Of a DNA stretch of 64,000 nt, positions 54,552-62,278 are shown one piece after another; position 1 is the first letter of the stretch; every line of letters begins with the position of its first letter. The notes beneath the pieces are model-generated. The model saw only the letters and a list, made by a program, of their open reading frames with translations, was not told where the DNA came from and searched no databases. The DNA is from Sporisorium sorghi. Taxonomy: Eukaryota > Basidiomycota > Ustilaginomycetes > Ustilaginales > Ustilaginaceae. Both the position numbers and the translations under genes were made by a program. The stretch is from the NCBI GenBank assembly GCA_023212695.1, contig JALCCG010000001.1, positions 186,001-250,000 on the forward strand. The letters run 5' to 3'.

Positions 54552-54758
54552 CTAATCTCTGCCGGTCAACAGTCGTCTTCCTAGCAGCAGTCGGGCTTCA
54601 AGTTCGATCCTGTTTTTGCAATCTTCGCAGCAGTGCATTCCTTTGAAATTTCGTTTCACACGGTCGTAAGCTTGAGTCCCCTCAATGACATAAAACTCTC
54701 TTCTGCAACTATTACAGGTGGAACGAAAACGAAAAACTCCATCGATTTGTTCTTGCAT
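54552..54758 (-). CDS. small zinc-ribbon-like protein, 68 aa
   Basis: ATG at 54758 lies behind GGGAGGGG on the minus strand. The product has two Cys pairs, CNSC and CEDC, separated by about 30 residues (FRSTCNSCRREFYVI, KGMHCCEDCKNRIEL), as in a zinc-ribbon or rubredoxin-like knuckle, followed by a basic helical tail. No named family recognised. It is divergent from the TetR gene within the R2-R3 module, so it may be the module's regulated cargo. Confidence 0.6.
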   Translation of the reverse strand: MQEQIDGVFRFRSTCNSCRREFYVIEGTQAYDRVKRNFKGMHCCEDCKNRIELEARLLLGRRLLTGRD

Positions 54759-54844
54759 GGAATCCCCTCCCGTCAATCAAGTCAAAGCCCAGTACTATTG
54801 ACGTGATAACTGCAACGCGATATAACTGAATAAATTCTAAATAA

Positions 54845-54875
54845 CACACTGTATTAATTATTTTAATGCAGTGTG
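54845..54875. promoter_or_regulatory. 13-5-13 inverted repeat operator between divergent genes
   Basis: CACACTGTATTAA and TTAATGCAGTGTG, one mismatch, five-base spacer, 28 bases before the TetR start codon and about 90 bases from the divergent zinc-ribbon gene: a likely TetR autoregulatory operator. Confidence 0.65.
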
Positions 54876-54902
54876 CTAAATAAGACAAGGGGGCGTTTAC
54901 CG

Positions 54903-55496
54903 TTGCCGAAAGTCGTGGACCACGAACAAAAGAGAAAACTAATCGCCGAATCAGCATGGAATATCATTGAAGAAAAAGGGGTTGAACATGCGTCAATCCG
55001 TGCCGTTGCAGCTGCGGCAGGGTTGTCACCCGGCGCATTGCGGCATTATTTTTCAACACAGGACGAACTATTGCTATTTATCGTAGACTATTATTTGACA
55101 AGAGGAGTTGCCAGAGCAGAAGAGCGCCTGGAAATAAGCCCTATTCCGATGAAGGCTGCGAGGGAAATTCTGTTACAACTGCTTCCTTTGGATGCGGAAA
55201 AACGAACTGCCGTCGGCGTCTGGTGGATCTTCGCCATCCGATCTCTCACGAGTTTGGCATTACAAGCTAAAAAAGACGAGCTCACGGACGGACTCCACTA
55301 CCTGACTAAAGCTGTCCTTGAAATTCTAGCTAAGGCGAAGCTTCTCCCCTCTTCGGTGGACATTCAACTCGAAACATTAAGATTGGCCTCGATTGTCGAA
55401 GGCTTGACGATACTCGCATTGCTCCGCCCGGAGCTATACACACCGCAGACCGTTGAGCAGATCGTCACCCGCCATCTTCAGGAGCTCTGCTCGTAA
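54903..55496 (+). CDS. TetR-family transcriptional regulator
   Basis: 197 residues. The TetR helix-turn-helix is clear: RKLIAESAWNIIEEKGVEHASIRAVAAAAGLSPGALRHYFSTQDELL. The C-terminal ligand domain is all-helical, with no recognisable effector class (PfmR/BetI-like spacing). TTG at 54903 is nine bases after AAGGGGG and is preferred over the in-frame start at 54873, which would lie in the operator. It is enclosed with the divergent zinc-ribbon gene between repeats R2 and R3. Confidence 0.88.
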   Translation: MPKVVDHEQKRKLIAESAWNIIEEKGVEHASIRAVAAAAGLSPGALRHYFSTQDELLLFIVDYYLTRGVARAEERLEISPIPMKAAREILLQLLPLDAEKRTAVGVWWIFAIRSLTSLALQAKKDELTDGLHYLTKAVLEILAKAKLLPSSVDIQLETLRLASIVEGLTILALLRPELYTPQTVEQIVTRHLQELCS

Positions 55497-55584
55497 GCTA
55501 CGGATGGATGAGCACATAGACGATTCCCGAAAATAACTTGCCGTTACTTATGGATACTCCGTGTTTTGATCTTCAATTAATCTG

Positions 55585-55770
55585 CCCGTTAGCTTAATGA
55601 TATTGCATGGAAACATAGTTAGATATTTATCTAATCGGTAATCGGCTCATGTTTTTGTCCTTTTCGGCAATCGGTACAAGTTCTTGTCCTTGGCTCGGGA
55701 CAAGAACTTGTACCGATAAAATAAAAAAGCCGCTGAAATAGCGACTTCAATGGGACCATGTTCTTGTCCC
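55585..55770 (+). repeat. att-like element R3
   Basis: Core CCCGTTAGCTTAAT, then TTAGATATTTATCTAA, arms TTTTTGTC at 55652, TTCTTGTC at 55681, GACAAGAA at 55699 and TTCTTGTC at 55761; spacings 29, 18 and 62 against 29, 18 and 63 in R2. The minus strand holds AGTCGCT..AGCGGCT with a T run, a terminator-like hairpin between the arms. Confidence 0.75.
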
Positions 55771-55998
55771 TCAACAATTTTTTTCTTCCCTCGTTTCTGT
55801 GCGTAAGAATTGATATCATTTATTATTTGATCCAATTTACATTCACGAGGTTAGGTTTGTATTATTCCGCCGATTATAATGAGAGATTTGTGTCACACTC
55901 TCCCAAACCGCGGCAGCCAAGAATGAAAAAATAAAGTCATAGACCGCCGCCGTTTTATTGAACTATCGCCCCTTTAGGTCGCTGGGTCAACCGCACAA
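55771..55998. other. intergenic stretch with a possible diverged inverted core
   Basis: No gene recognised. On the minus strand at 55973-55940 GCGATAGTTCAATAAAA followed by CGGCGGC resembles the A1 repeat (CCGTTAGTTGAATAAAA followed by CCGCCG), and may be a diverged copy in opposite orientation. Confidence 0.35.
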
Positions 55999-56529
55999 CT
56001 AAGCTGGAACGTAGGTCAACCTGATCACATTCTCGCCAATTCGATCGCTTGCCACGAGGCGCAGCGGCGGCCGCGGACCGGCGAAGAACGGCTTGCCGTG
56101 ACCCAGCACGACTGGATGGAGATAGAGTCGATACTCATCAACGAGACCGAGCTCCGTTAGACTGTGGGCCAACTCCGGCCCGGCAACTTCAATCACCCCT
56201 TCATGCTGAGCCTTCAGCCCACTTATGGCCGCTGCGAGGTCACCCTCGATCAGAGAAGCGTTCGGACCGACGGATTTTAACGTCTTCGACACCACCCACT
56301 TCGGTTTGCTTTGCCACGCCGCTGCGAATTCCCGTTCCGGCGCTCCCCATTCAAATCCGTCCCAAACCCGCATGTTCTCGTACATGCGGCGCCCGTACAG
56401 GATGCCCGACAGGCCGCTCACATCGTCGATGAAATGGCGGAATAGTAAGGGGTCGGGCTGAAATGCCGGGTGGTCGTGGTCGACGAATCCGTCCAGAGAC
56501 TGGTTCAATGCGAAAACGATCTTTGCCAT
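55999..56529 (-). CDS. RibD C-terminal/dihydrofolate reductase family protein
   Basis: 176 residues from ATG 56529, which follows GGGAGGAG. The RibD_C/DHFR-like fold is indicated by MAKIVFALNQSLDGFVDH, LYGRRMYENM, PKWVVSKTL, EVAGPELAHSLTELGLVDEY and HPVVLGHGKPFF. Such stand-alone proteins are NADPH-dependent reductases of unknown substrate and are common in Bacillota accessory DNA. It lies between the cores at 55589 and 56679, so it may be another single-gene module. Confidence 0.85.
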   Translation of the reverse strand: MAKIVFALNQSLDGFVDHDHPAFQPDPLLFRHFIDDVSGLSGILYGRRMYENMRVWDGFEWGAPEREFAAAWQSKPKWVVSKTLKSVGPNASLIEGDLAAAISGLKAQHEGVIEVAGPELAHSLTELGLVDEYRLYLHPVVLGHGKPFFAGPRPPLRLVASDRIGENVIRLTYVPA

Positions 56530-56678
56530 GCGACTGATTCTCCTCCCTAGTTTTCTCGCACATTCATCATCAGGATTACACGTTCCATATGGAGCCTCCT
56601 TTATGAACATTTTATCATCCAACAGCATGCCCGGTTTCTCTTGGATTGCTAATGTGCACAGCCCGACCGAATACAACT

Positions 56679-56688
56679 TTAGCTTAAC
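56679..56688 (+). repeat. degenerate att-like core TTAGCTTAAC
   Basis: Same orientation as the cores at 51698, 53997, 54310 and 55589. Flanking GCCC is not conserved and no arms follow. A ten-base TTAGCTTAAT also occurs at 58236 between the epimerase and HTH genes; both may be chance. Confidence 0.35.
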
Positions 56689-56759
56689 GAAGCTTAGTCA
56701 GTTTACAACATTATTTTCATAGTCTAACACCTTATTTTCTCTGAACACTTTCAGTGTAT

Positions 56760-57169
56760 CAACATACGGATCCCTTATGTCGTGCACCTTGACCTCTCCG
56801 GCTGCGAGACGGCCTTCGTAGAGCCATCTGTAGATCGTTTTGAAGCACACGAACGGCTTTCCTTCGGCTCGGTGCTTCTCGGCGATCTGCTCAGGCGACC
56901 ACATCCCCTGTAGCTTCCGATTGAGCTCTTCTGCAAGAGCTGCGGTATACTTGCCGACAGGCAAGCTCGAAGTTCTCCGCTCGTGATATGCCTGTGGCAA
57001 AGCTAGCCGCATAAACCTCGCCCTGCTTGCTGCCGCCGCGTTTCGGTTCTCGTGCGGTGGTAGAAGGATGTCGACCTAGCTCACGCCCGATCTTGCGGCA
57101 TGACCAGCCCAATCGATGCAGCGCTTCTAGTTGTCCTCGATCAATTGTGCTAAGATGGGAGTAGCTCAT
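56760..57169 (-). pseudogene. IS30-family transposase remnant
   Basis: ATG 57169 begins YSHLSTIDRGQLEALHRLGW and IGRELGRHPSTTARE, the IS30 helix-turn-helix. A frameshift near 57010 moves the homology to another frame: SLPVGKYTAALAEEL, MWSPEQIAEKHRAEGKPFV and FKTIYRWLYEGRLA. Homology stops near 56775, before the DDE catalytic domain. Inverted repeat ends were not identified. It is an inactive relic. Confidence 0.8.
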
Positions 57170-57357
57170 GTTGGGTTCCCCTGTAGGATATGGTGTTGAG
57201 GTTGTCAGAACCAAATAAAATATTAGAGCGATGGCATTGCATATTCACAAGTCGTCCTTCCATGCCGAGCGGTTTATGAGGATAAATAAATATCGACATT
57301 CTTGGACAAATGTCATGGAATGTCGCTGCTGTTCTAATTACGGTTACCATAAATTTA

Positions 57358-58200
57358 TTACAACGCACCTGCATCTCTTGCTGAGTAGAACGAAGGATAA
57401 ATCGGTCGATAGTTTAGTTCGTCTCTTATTCGCGTTGTATCGACGACCATGTCCCACGGATCATAATCCTTTTGCAGTGCTTCTGACGGTATCTCGCTGT
57501 TATGAAGTTGAAAAAGCTCCGCAATCGAGATCGGTGCATCGTCGCCAACATTATAGATTCGGCCATCAAAACCCGGTATAATGGCTGCGAGCATCAGGGC
57601 TTGACTTACGTCCGCGTGGTGTATCATGTGGATTCTTTTGGCTGGATTCCAACTACGGAAGTACGGCAGACTTTCCGTAATGTGGGGATCGCATTCGCCA
57701 TAAACAAAAGGCAGCCGAACGATGCGCACTCCCAATCCCTGTTCACGATGAAGCTGCAGCAGCGCCTCTTCGGCCTCAACTTTACTTTGAGGATAAGTAT
57801 GAACGGGTCTAAGCTCGTCGTCTTCGCGGTTTGGTCTCAAGCGATTGACCGAACCATAGACGTTATTGGTACTGGTAAAAACAAATCTTGGCACATCCGC
57901 CTTCAACGCCGCATGAGCTAAGGCTATACTGCCATCGAAGTTTGCTGTTCTAGTAGTATTCTCGTCTACCCCCCGGAACTGTGCAGCCAAATGAATCACA
58001 ACATCAGTGCCCTGGAGATCGTCAACATAGCTTTCCGGCTGCAAAAGATCGCCTTCTAAAAGCTCGGCCCCTTGCTGATAAAGCCAATCCGCTTTTGCGG
58101 CGTTCCTTACTAATAGTTTAACTTGGTGTCCGCGCTGCAGCATACGGGGGACAAAACGGCTTCCTACTTTACCTGTAGCTCCTGTTACAAAAATGTTCAT
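57358..58200 (-). CDS. NAD(P)-dependent epimerase/dehydratase family protein
   Basis: 280 residues, extended SDR fold. The nucleotide-binding motif is FVTGATGKVGSRF, VVIHLAAQFRG is the fourth-strand motif, and YPQSK is the catalytic YxxxK with SSTNN-like FTSTNNVYG before it. ATG 58200 follows GAGGAGG. Substrate unknown (a nucleotide sugar or a small carbonyl). It is divergent from the HTH regulator at 58315, which probably controls it. Confidence 0.9.
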   Translation of the reverse strand: MNIFVTGATGKVGSRFVPRMLQRGHQVKLLVRNAAKADWLYQQGAELLEGDLLQPESYVDDLQGTDVVIHLAAQFRGVDENTTRTANFDGSIALAHAALKADVPRFVFTSTNNVYGSVNRLRPNREDDELRPVHTYPQSKVEAEEALLQLHREQGLGVRIVRLPFVYGECDPHITESLPYFRSWNPAKRIHMIHHADVSQALMLAAIIPGFDGRIYNVGDDAPISIAELFQLHNSEIPSEALQKDYDPWDMVVDTTRIRDELNYRPIYPSFYSARDAGAL

Positions 58201-58314
58201 TTTTAAATCCTCCTCAGCTTTTGAATGTCTTAGGTTTAGCTTAATAGAAGGCTCGACTAGCTGCCTTCCTGTGTTTATCGTATGATTGGGAGTGTCAGGA
58301 TAAGGAGGAGTATG

Positions 58315-59130
58315 ATGAAGGAGGTTCCCTCTAAAAAGTTACTAGGTGATTTCTTACGTTCTCGTCGCGAACGCCTTTCTCCAGAAGATGTAGGGTTAGC
58401 ATCTTATGGACGACGACGGACGTTGGGGCTTCGAAGGGAAGAAGTAGCCCAACTTGCCCATATTGGAACTTCATGGTATACCTCATTGGAACAAGGTCGA
58501 TGTGTCAATCCATCAGAGGATGTACTCAATAACATAGCAAACGCGTTGCAATTGACGGAGGATGAACGTGAACACCTCCATCTTCTTGCAAAGCCGGCAC
58601 AACAGGAAAGAGCAGATAATGAGCAAATTAATATGGGTTTGGAACAGACAATAAGAGCTCTTGAACCCAATCCAGCTTTTATTCTCAATAGATATTGGGA
58701 TTTGTTGATATGGAACAGGGCGGCTGCATTCGTTTTCCTATTACCGCCATTTTCAAATCATATGCAGCAGAGAACCAATTGGTTGAAACATCTTTTAACG
58801 GGCGGCTTGCTAGGGTCGGACAAGTACAGAGCACAAGTTGTGATCGCACAGTTTCGTGCAGATTATGCATATTTACGCGATGATCCGAGGTTTAATGAGC
58901 TCATTGAGGAATTAATGAAGACCAGTCAGCTGTTTTGTGAGTTATGGCCGTTACATGACGTTCAGGCCGTTACGGATCGCTACAAAAGAAGTTACGATCC
59001 TCATATCGGAGAGATGGAGTTTGAACATGTGATCCTCCAACCGTCAAAAAATCCCGACTTGAAGATTATGATTTATACAGCTTCAACAGATACGGCTGCG
59101 CGTTTGAAAAGTTTAATAAGCACTCTGTGA
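58315..59130 (+). CDS. helix-turn-helix regulator with MmyB-like ligand domain
   Basis: 271 residues. N-terminal XRE-type helix-turn-helix: LGDFLRSRRERLSPEDVGL, RTLGLRREEVAQLAHIGTSWYTSLEQGR, then LQLTEDEREHLHLLA, and a C-terminal PAS-like MmyB domain (NPAFILNRYWDLLIWNRAA). Members often sit divergent from the oxidoreductase they control, as here. ATG 58315 is set by AAGGAGGAG at 58302; the adjacent ATG at 58312 is too close. Confidence 0.9.
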   Translation: MKEVPSKKLLGDFLRSRRERLSPEDVGLASYGRRRTLGLRREEVAQLAHIGTSWYTSLEQGRCVNPSEDVLNNIANALQLTEDEREHLHLLAKPAQQERADNEQINMGLEQTIRALEPNPAFILNRYWDLLIWNRAAAFVFLLPPFSNHMQQRTNWLKHLLTGGLLGSDKYRAQVVIAQFRADYAYLRDDPRFNELIEELMKTSQLFCELWPLHDVQAVTDRYKRSYDPHIGEMEFEHVILQPSKNPDLKIMIYTASTDTAARLKSLISTL

Positions 59131-59159
59131 GATTGATAAGTTATTTGTGACTTCTGTTA

Positions 59160-59465
59160 AGGAAAGGCGAGCATAAGCGTAACGAAGTCTGGCGGCCACA
59201 GGGCCGCCATTTGTTTTTGCTCTTACATAAACATCTGAAGATTTCGATTGAATCTTTTCTCACTTGATTATAGATTTCTTTCCGTCTATACTTCGGGGTG
59301 AATACAATGTGGCATTTGCACATCCACTTTGTGTAAGCTAGACTGTAGCTCTTGTTTGCCATCTAAGACCCTTCCTTTCTTTTGAGCTTGAATATCTCAA
59401 TTTTATGGGAATGGTCTTAGTGGTGAAACCCTCGATCCCTCCACCCGCATAGCGGGTGGTTTTTT
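59160..59465 (-). mobile_element. IS200/IS605-type element, internally deleted
   Basis: The minus strand at 59362 starts MANKSYSLAYTKWMCKCHIV followed by FTPKYRRKEIYNQV, the N-terminus of an IS200/IS605 TnpA. Homology ends near 59222 after about 47 residues, before the catalytic HUH and Tyr motifs. It then joins a subterminal hairpin GGCGGCC-CTGT-GGCCGCC (near 59190). The other end has hairpin CCACCCGC-ATA-GCGGGTGG. So both ends remain but most of the transposase is deleted, a MITE-like derivative that could move only with TnpA supplied in trans. Confidence 0.7.
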
Positions 59466-59466
59466 G
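59441..59466 (+). terminator. hairpin terminator (also IS end structure)
   Basis: CCACCCGC and GCGGGTGG with a three-base loop, then six T. Confidence 0.7.
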
Positions 59467-59513
59467 TTTCGCGCGTTTCACGCACTCAACTGGCTAAAGC
59501 CATAATAAAAAAG

Positions 59514-59550
59514 AATCTCCACGATGCATCATGGAGATTTTTTTTTATTA
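59514..59550. terminator. bidirectional terminator after methyltransferase gene
   Basis: AATCTCCACGATG and CATCATGGAGATT form a stem with T run on the plus strand and CTTTTTT on the minus strand. Confidence 0.8.
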
Positions 59551-59580
59551 TTTTTTGGTTAAAGATTAGTCTGCACGACG

Positions 59581-60483
59581 TCAGGTCTTCCGGATATCCC
59601 TACTGTACATATGACGATCTCGTATTTGAACGAGAACCTTACCGAAGCGTCCTCCTTGTTGGAACACAACCTTATTGTCCGGATAGGTGCGCTGCATATA
59701 TTCAGTAACCGTCCGACGAGTCTGCTCATCCGCCGGAATCTGCTGCAGGCGCAGCAAGACCATCACTTCTTCGATTGCCGCATCGATCGATAACTCGGTC
59801 GTTTTCATTTCTCGGGTAATCAGCGAAGCATAGGAGTAGCCTTTGAGATAAAGCAGCTGAAGCAGGTAAACCATTTCAGAATGATCGGGTTCGCGCTGAC
59901 GGTCCGTAATCAGTGGCCAAATCTCATCCAATAAGCCGTGTTCCCGCCCGCCTGCAGTCGTGCTGATATAACAGTATTGTCGTGCGCAGCTGATCAGGCT
60001 CTCTACACTTTGCCAGTCCGATACAGTTGGACACATGGAGGCGAATACGAGATCGAAAGCGTCCCGCCACCCCGCTGTATCGAGGTCGATCGTTTCAAAC
60101 TTTTCACGCTCCAGTTTGACGCTGCCGGATTCGAGCTTTCCTGCGTTCTCCAGGAGCAAATCGGCGAGCGGAACGCAAGGTTCCACAGCCGTAACCTCCG
60201 CACCACGCTCGGCAAAAGGAATGGAGAATCCACCTGAGGCCGCGCCAACATCGAGCACGGAAGCACCTTTCCATGCTACCCCCTGATCCTCCAACCAGCC
60301 GATAATCCGCTCTCGTCTCCGAATGCCTTCTTCGCTGAACGCCTGCTTGTCAAAAATTTTCGCTTTATCGTCGAATGCATGCGAGGGATCTAAGCCGGAT
60401 TTCTTCACCCGATTGGCGAATGTGGTCGGATCCGTCCTCCAAGCCTCCTCCCAAATGCTTGCGTCGAGGATATCGTTAGTCAT
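59581..60483 (-). CDS. class I SAM-dependent methyltransferase
   Basis: 300 residues. The SAM-binding motif is ASVLDVGAASGGFSIPFA, motif II is AEVTAVEP, and DLVFASMCPTVSD is the motif IV region. The N-terminal segment (FDDKAKIFDKQAFSEEG) is typical of methyltransferase-like proteins with a helical cap. ATG 60483 follows GAAAGGATG. It starts 36 bases after the last permease gene, so it is probably co-transcribed with the sugar ABC genes, an unusual pairing. Substrate unknown: a small molecule or sugar taken up by the transporter is one possibility. Confidence 0.85.
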   Translation of the reverse strand: MTNDILDASIWEEAWRTDPTTFANRVKKSGLDPSHAFDDKAKIFDKQAFSEEGIRRRERIIGWLEDQGVAWKGASVLDVGAASGGFSIPFAERGAEVTAVEPCVPLADLLLENAGKLESGSVKLEREKFETIDLDTAGWRDAFDLVFASMCPTVSDWQSVESLISCARQYCYISTTAGGREHGLLDEIWPLITDRQREPDHSEMVYLLQLLYLKGYSYASLITREMKTTELSIDAAIEEVMVLLRLQQIPADEQTRRTVTEYMQRTYPDNKVVFQQGGRFGKVLVQIRDRHMYSRDIRKT

Positions 60484-60518
60484 AACCGTTCATCCTTTCC
60501 TTTTTTGATCTTTGTGTC

Positions 60519-61355
60519 TCACCCTTTAACGCTAGGAGATACGATCCCTTCTACCAAGTATCGCTGACCTACAAAAAACACAACGATGATCGGCAAGATG
60601 AACAGAACGATTCCGGCGCTTTGGATGATCGGGATATTTTGTCCGCTAGGCCATTTGTAGCCGATCGAGAAAAGCGCCGTTGACAGCGGGTATCGATCCA
60701 TCTGCAAAAACATAAATGGCGTCACGTAGTCGTTGCCCCAACTCCTGTTGAACAAGAGGATGGACACCGTTGCAATGACGGGCAGAGAGATAGGCAGGAA
60801 GATGTTCCAGAAGATGCGGAACGTCGAACAGCCGTCGATTCTCGCTGCCTCCTCCAAGTCCTTGGGGATGCCGGAGAAAAACTGGCGATACAGAAAAATG
60901 CTGACGGCGCTGCCGCCGATCGCCCAGAACAACCAGGGCCAAAACGTGTTGAGGAACCCGATTTGAAAGAAGATCACATACGTTGGAATTTGCGTCACGA
61001 TTTCCGGCAGCATCATTGTTGATAGCAGCAGCATAAACAGTGCGTTTTTGCCGGGACCTCGGAGCCGAGCGAAGCCGAAACCGACAAGCGCACTCGTAAA
61101 GGTGGGAATCACGACGGATATCGACGTAATGATGATAGAATTCCTAGTATATTTCCAGTAGTCAATCATCGTAACTGCGAAAACGTAGTTTTCCCAATGG
61201 AACCCCTTCGGCCAAAAGACCATCGAAGAACCTGCCAACTGTAGCGAATTCGTCAGAAGCCAATAAAGAGGCATTACAAACAGGATGGACAGCAGGATGA
61301 GCAGGCCGTATAGTCCCGTGCGTACAGCCCTGGAGCGGAAACCGGTTTGTACCAA
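60519..61355 (-). CDS. CUT1 sugar ABC transporter permease (MalG-like)
   Basis: 278 residues from TTG 61355, which is eight bases after AGGAGGG and one base past the stop of the upstream permease; the longer in-frame reading to 61415 overlaps that gene and has no ribosome binding site. Six helices, EAA loop LEEAARIDGCSTFRIFWNIFLP, C-terminus QRYLVEGIVSPSVKG. Confidence 0.92.
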   Translation of the reverse strand: MVQTGFRSRAVRTGLYGLLILLSILFVMPLYWLLTNSLQLAGSSMVFWPKGFHWENYVFAVTMIDYWKYTRNSIIITSISVVIPTFTSALVGFGFARLRGPGKNALFMLLLSTMMLPEIVTQIPTYVIFFQIGFLNTFWPWLFWAIGGSAVSIFLYRQFFSGIPKDLEEAARIDGCSTFRIFWNIFLPISLPVIATVSILLFNRSWGNDYVTPFMFLQMDRYPLSTALFSIGYKWPSGQNIPIIQSAGIVLFILPIIVVFFVGQRYLVEGIVSPSVKG

Positions 61356-61356
61356 T

Positions 61357-62265
61357 TTATTTTCCCTCCTGTCCAACTTCGTAAAACACCCAAAGCTTGC
61401 TTGTGACAAATACAACCATCGTCAGCAGCAATATCAGGCTAAACATGACCCAAAGGAGCGCCAGTCCGTACCCGTATCGGTTGAAGGCGAATATTTGTTG
61501 AAACGCGTGCACCGAGAACACATAATTGGGACGAATCGGCAAAGACAGCAGACTGTTCGAATTGGCCGCGAGCAGGACCGGCTGAACAAAAATTTGCAGC
61601 GAGCCGATGACGTGCATCACAAATTGAAAAAACAGAACGGGCGTCATGAGCGGAATCGTAATTTTGGTAAAACGCTGTGTCGCCGAGGCGCCATCGATAG
61701 CAGCCGCTTCATACAAATGCTTGGGTACGCCCTTCAATCCAGCTAAATTGATCAGAATGCCCCCGCCGCTCCCCCAGAGCAACATAATCAACAGGGATAG
61801 CATCGCATAATCGTAGCCGAGCCAGTCGACTGGCTTCATTCCCAACCCGGTCAGCAGTTGGTTGGCCAGACCATCCTGCACGAACAAAGAACGCCACATC
61901 GTTCCAGTCGCCACGACCGGAATGATAGACGGCATGAAAAACAAAGCGCGATACATGCCGATAGGCTTCATGTTCTGGTTCAGCAGCACGGCCAGCAAAA
62001 ATCCGACGACGAGACTCAACGGGACGATCAGGACCGTAATCAGGATCGTCCGCCCGAGCGCGTACATGGCATCGTTGTCGGTGAACACTTTGATGTAATT
62101 CTCAAGTCCGATCCATTTGACGGCATGCATGTTAAAACCTGCAAAATTCGTAAAACTCAAATATAATCCATAAAGTAACGGGAGTAGACCGAGCAGGATG
62201 AACACGACAAACCAGGGAGAGATAAATAGGTAGAACTCCAGTGCTTCTTTAGTCCTTCTGTTCAT
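61357..62265 (-). CDS. CUT1 sugar ABC transporter permease (MalF-like)
   Basis: 302 residues, six helices, starting RRTKEALEFYLFISPWFVVF, EAA loop YEAAAIDGASATQRFTKITIPLM. ATG 62265 lies 14 bases after the binding-protein stop with a weak ribosome binding site, which suggests translational coupling. Forms the channel with the next permease. Confidence 0.92.
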   Translation of the reverse strand: MNRRTKEALEFYLFISPWFVVFILLGLLPLLYGLYLSFTNFAGFNMHAVKWIGLENYIKVFTDNDAMYALGRTILITVLIVPLSLVVGFLLAVLLNQNMKPIGMYRALFFMPSIIPVVATGTMWRSLFVQDGLANQLLTGLGMKPVDWLGYDYAMLSLLIMLLWGSGGGILINLAGLKGVPKHLYEAAAIDGASATQRFTKITIPLMTPVLFFQFVMHVIGSLQIFVQPVLLAANSNSLLSLPIRPNYVFSVHAFQQIFAFNRYGYGLALLWVMFSLILLLTMVVFVTSKLWVFYEVGQEGK

Positions 62266-62278
62266 GGGTTATTTTCGA

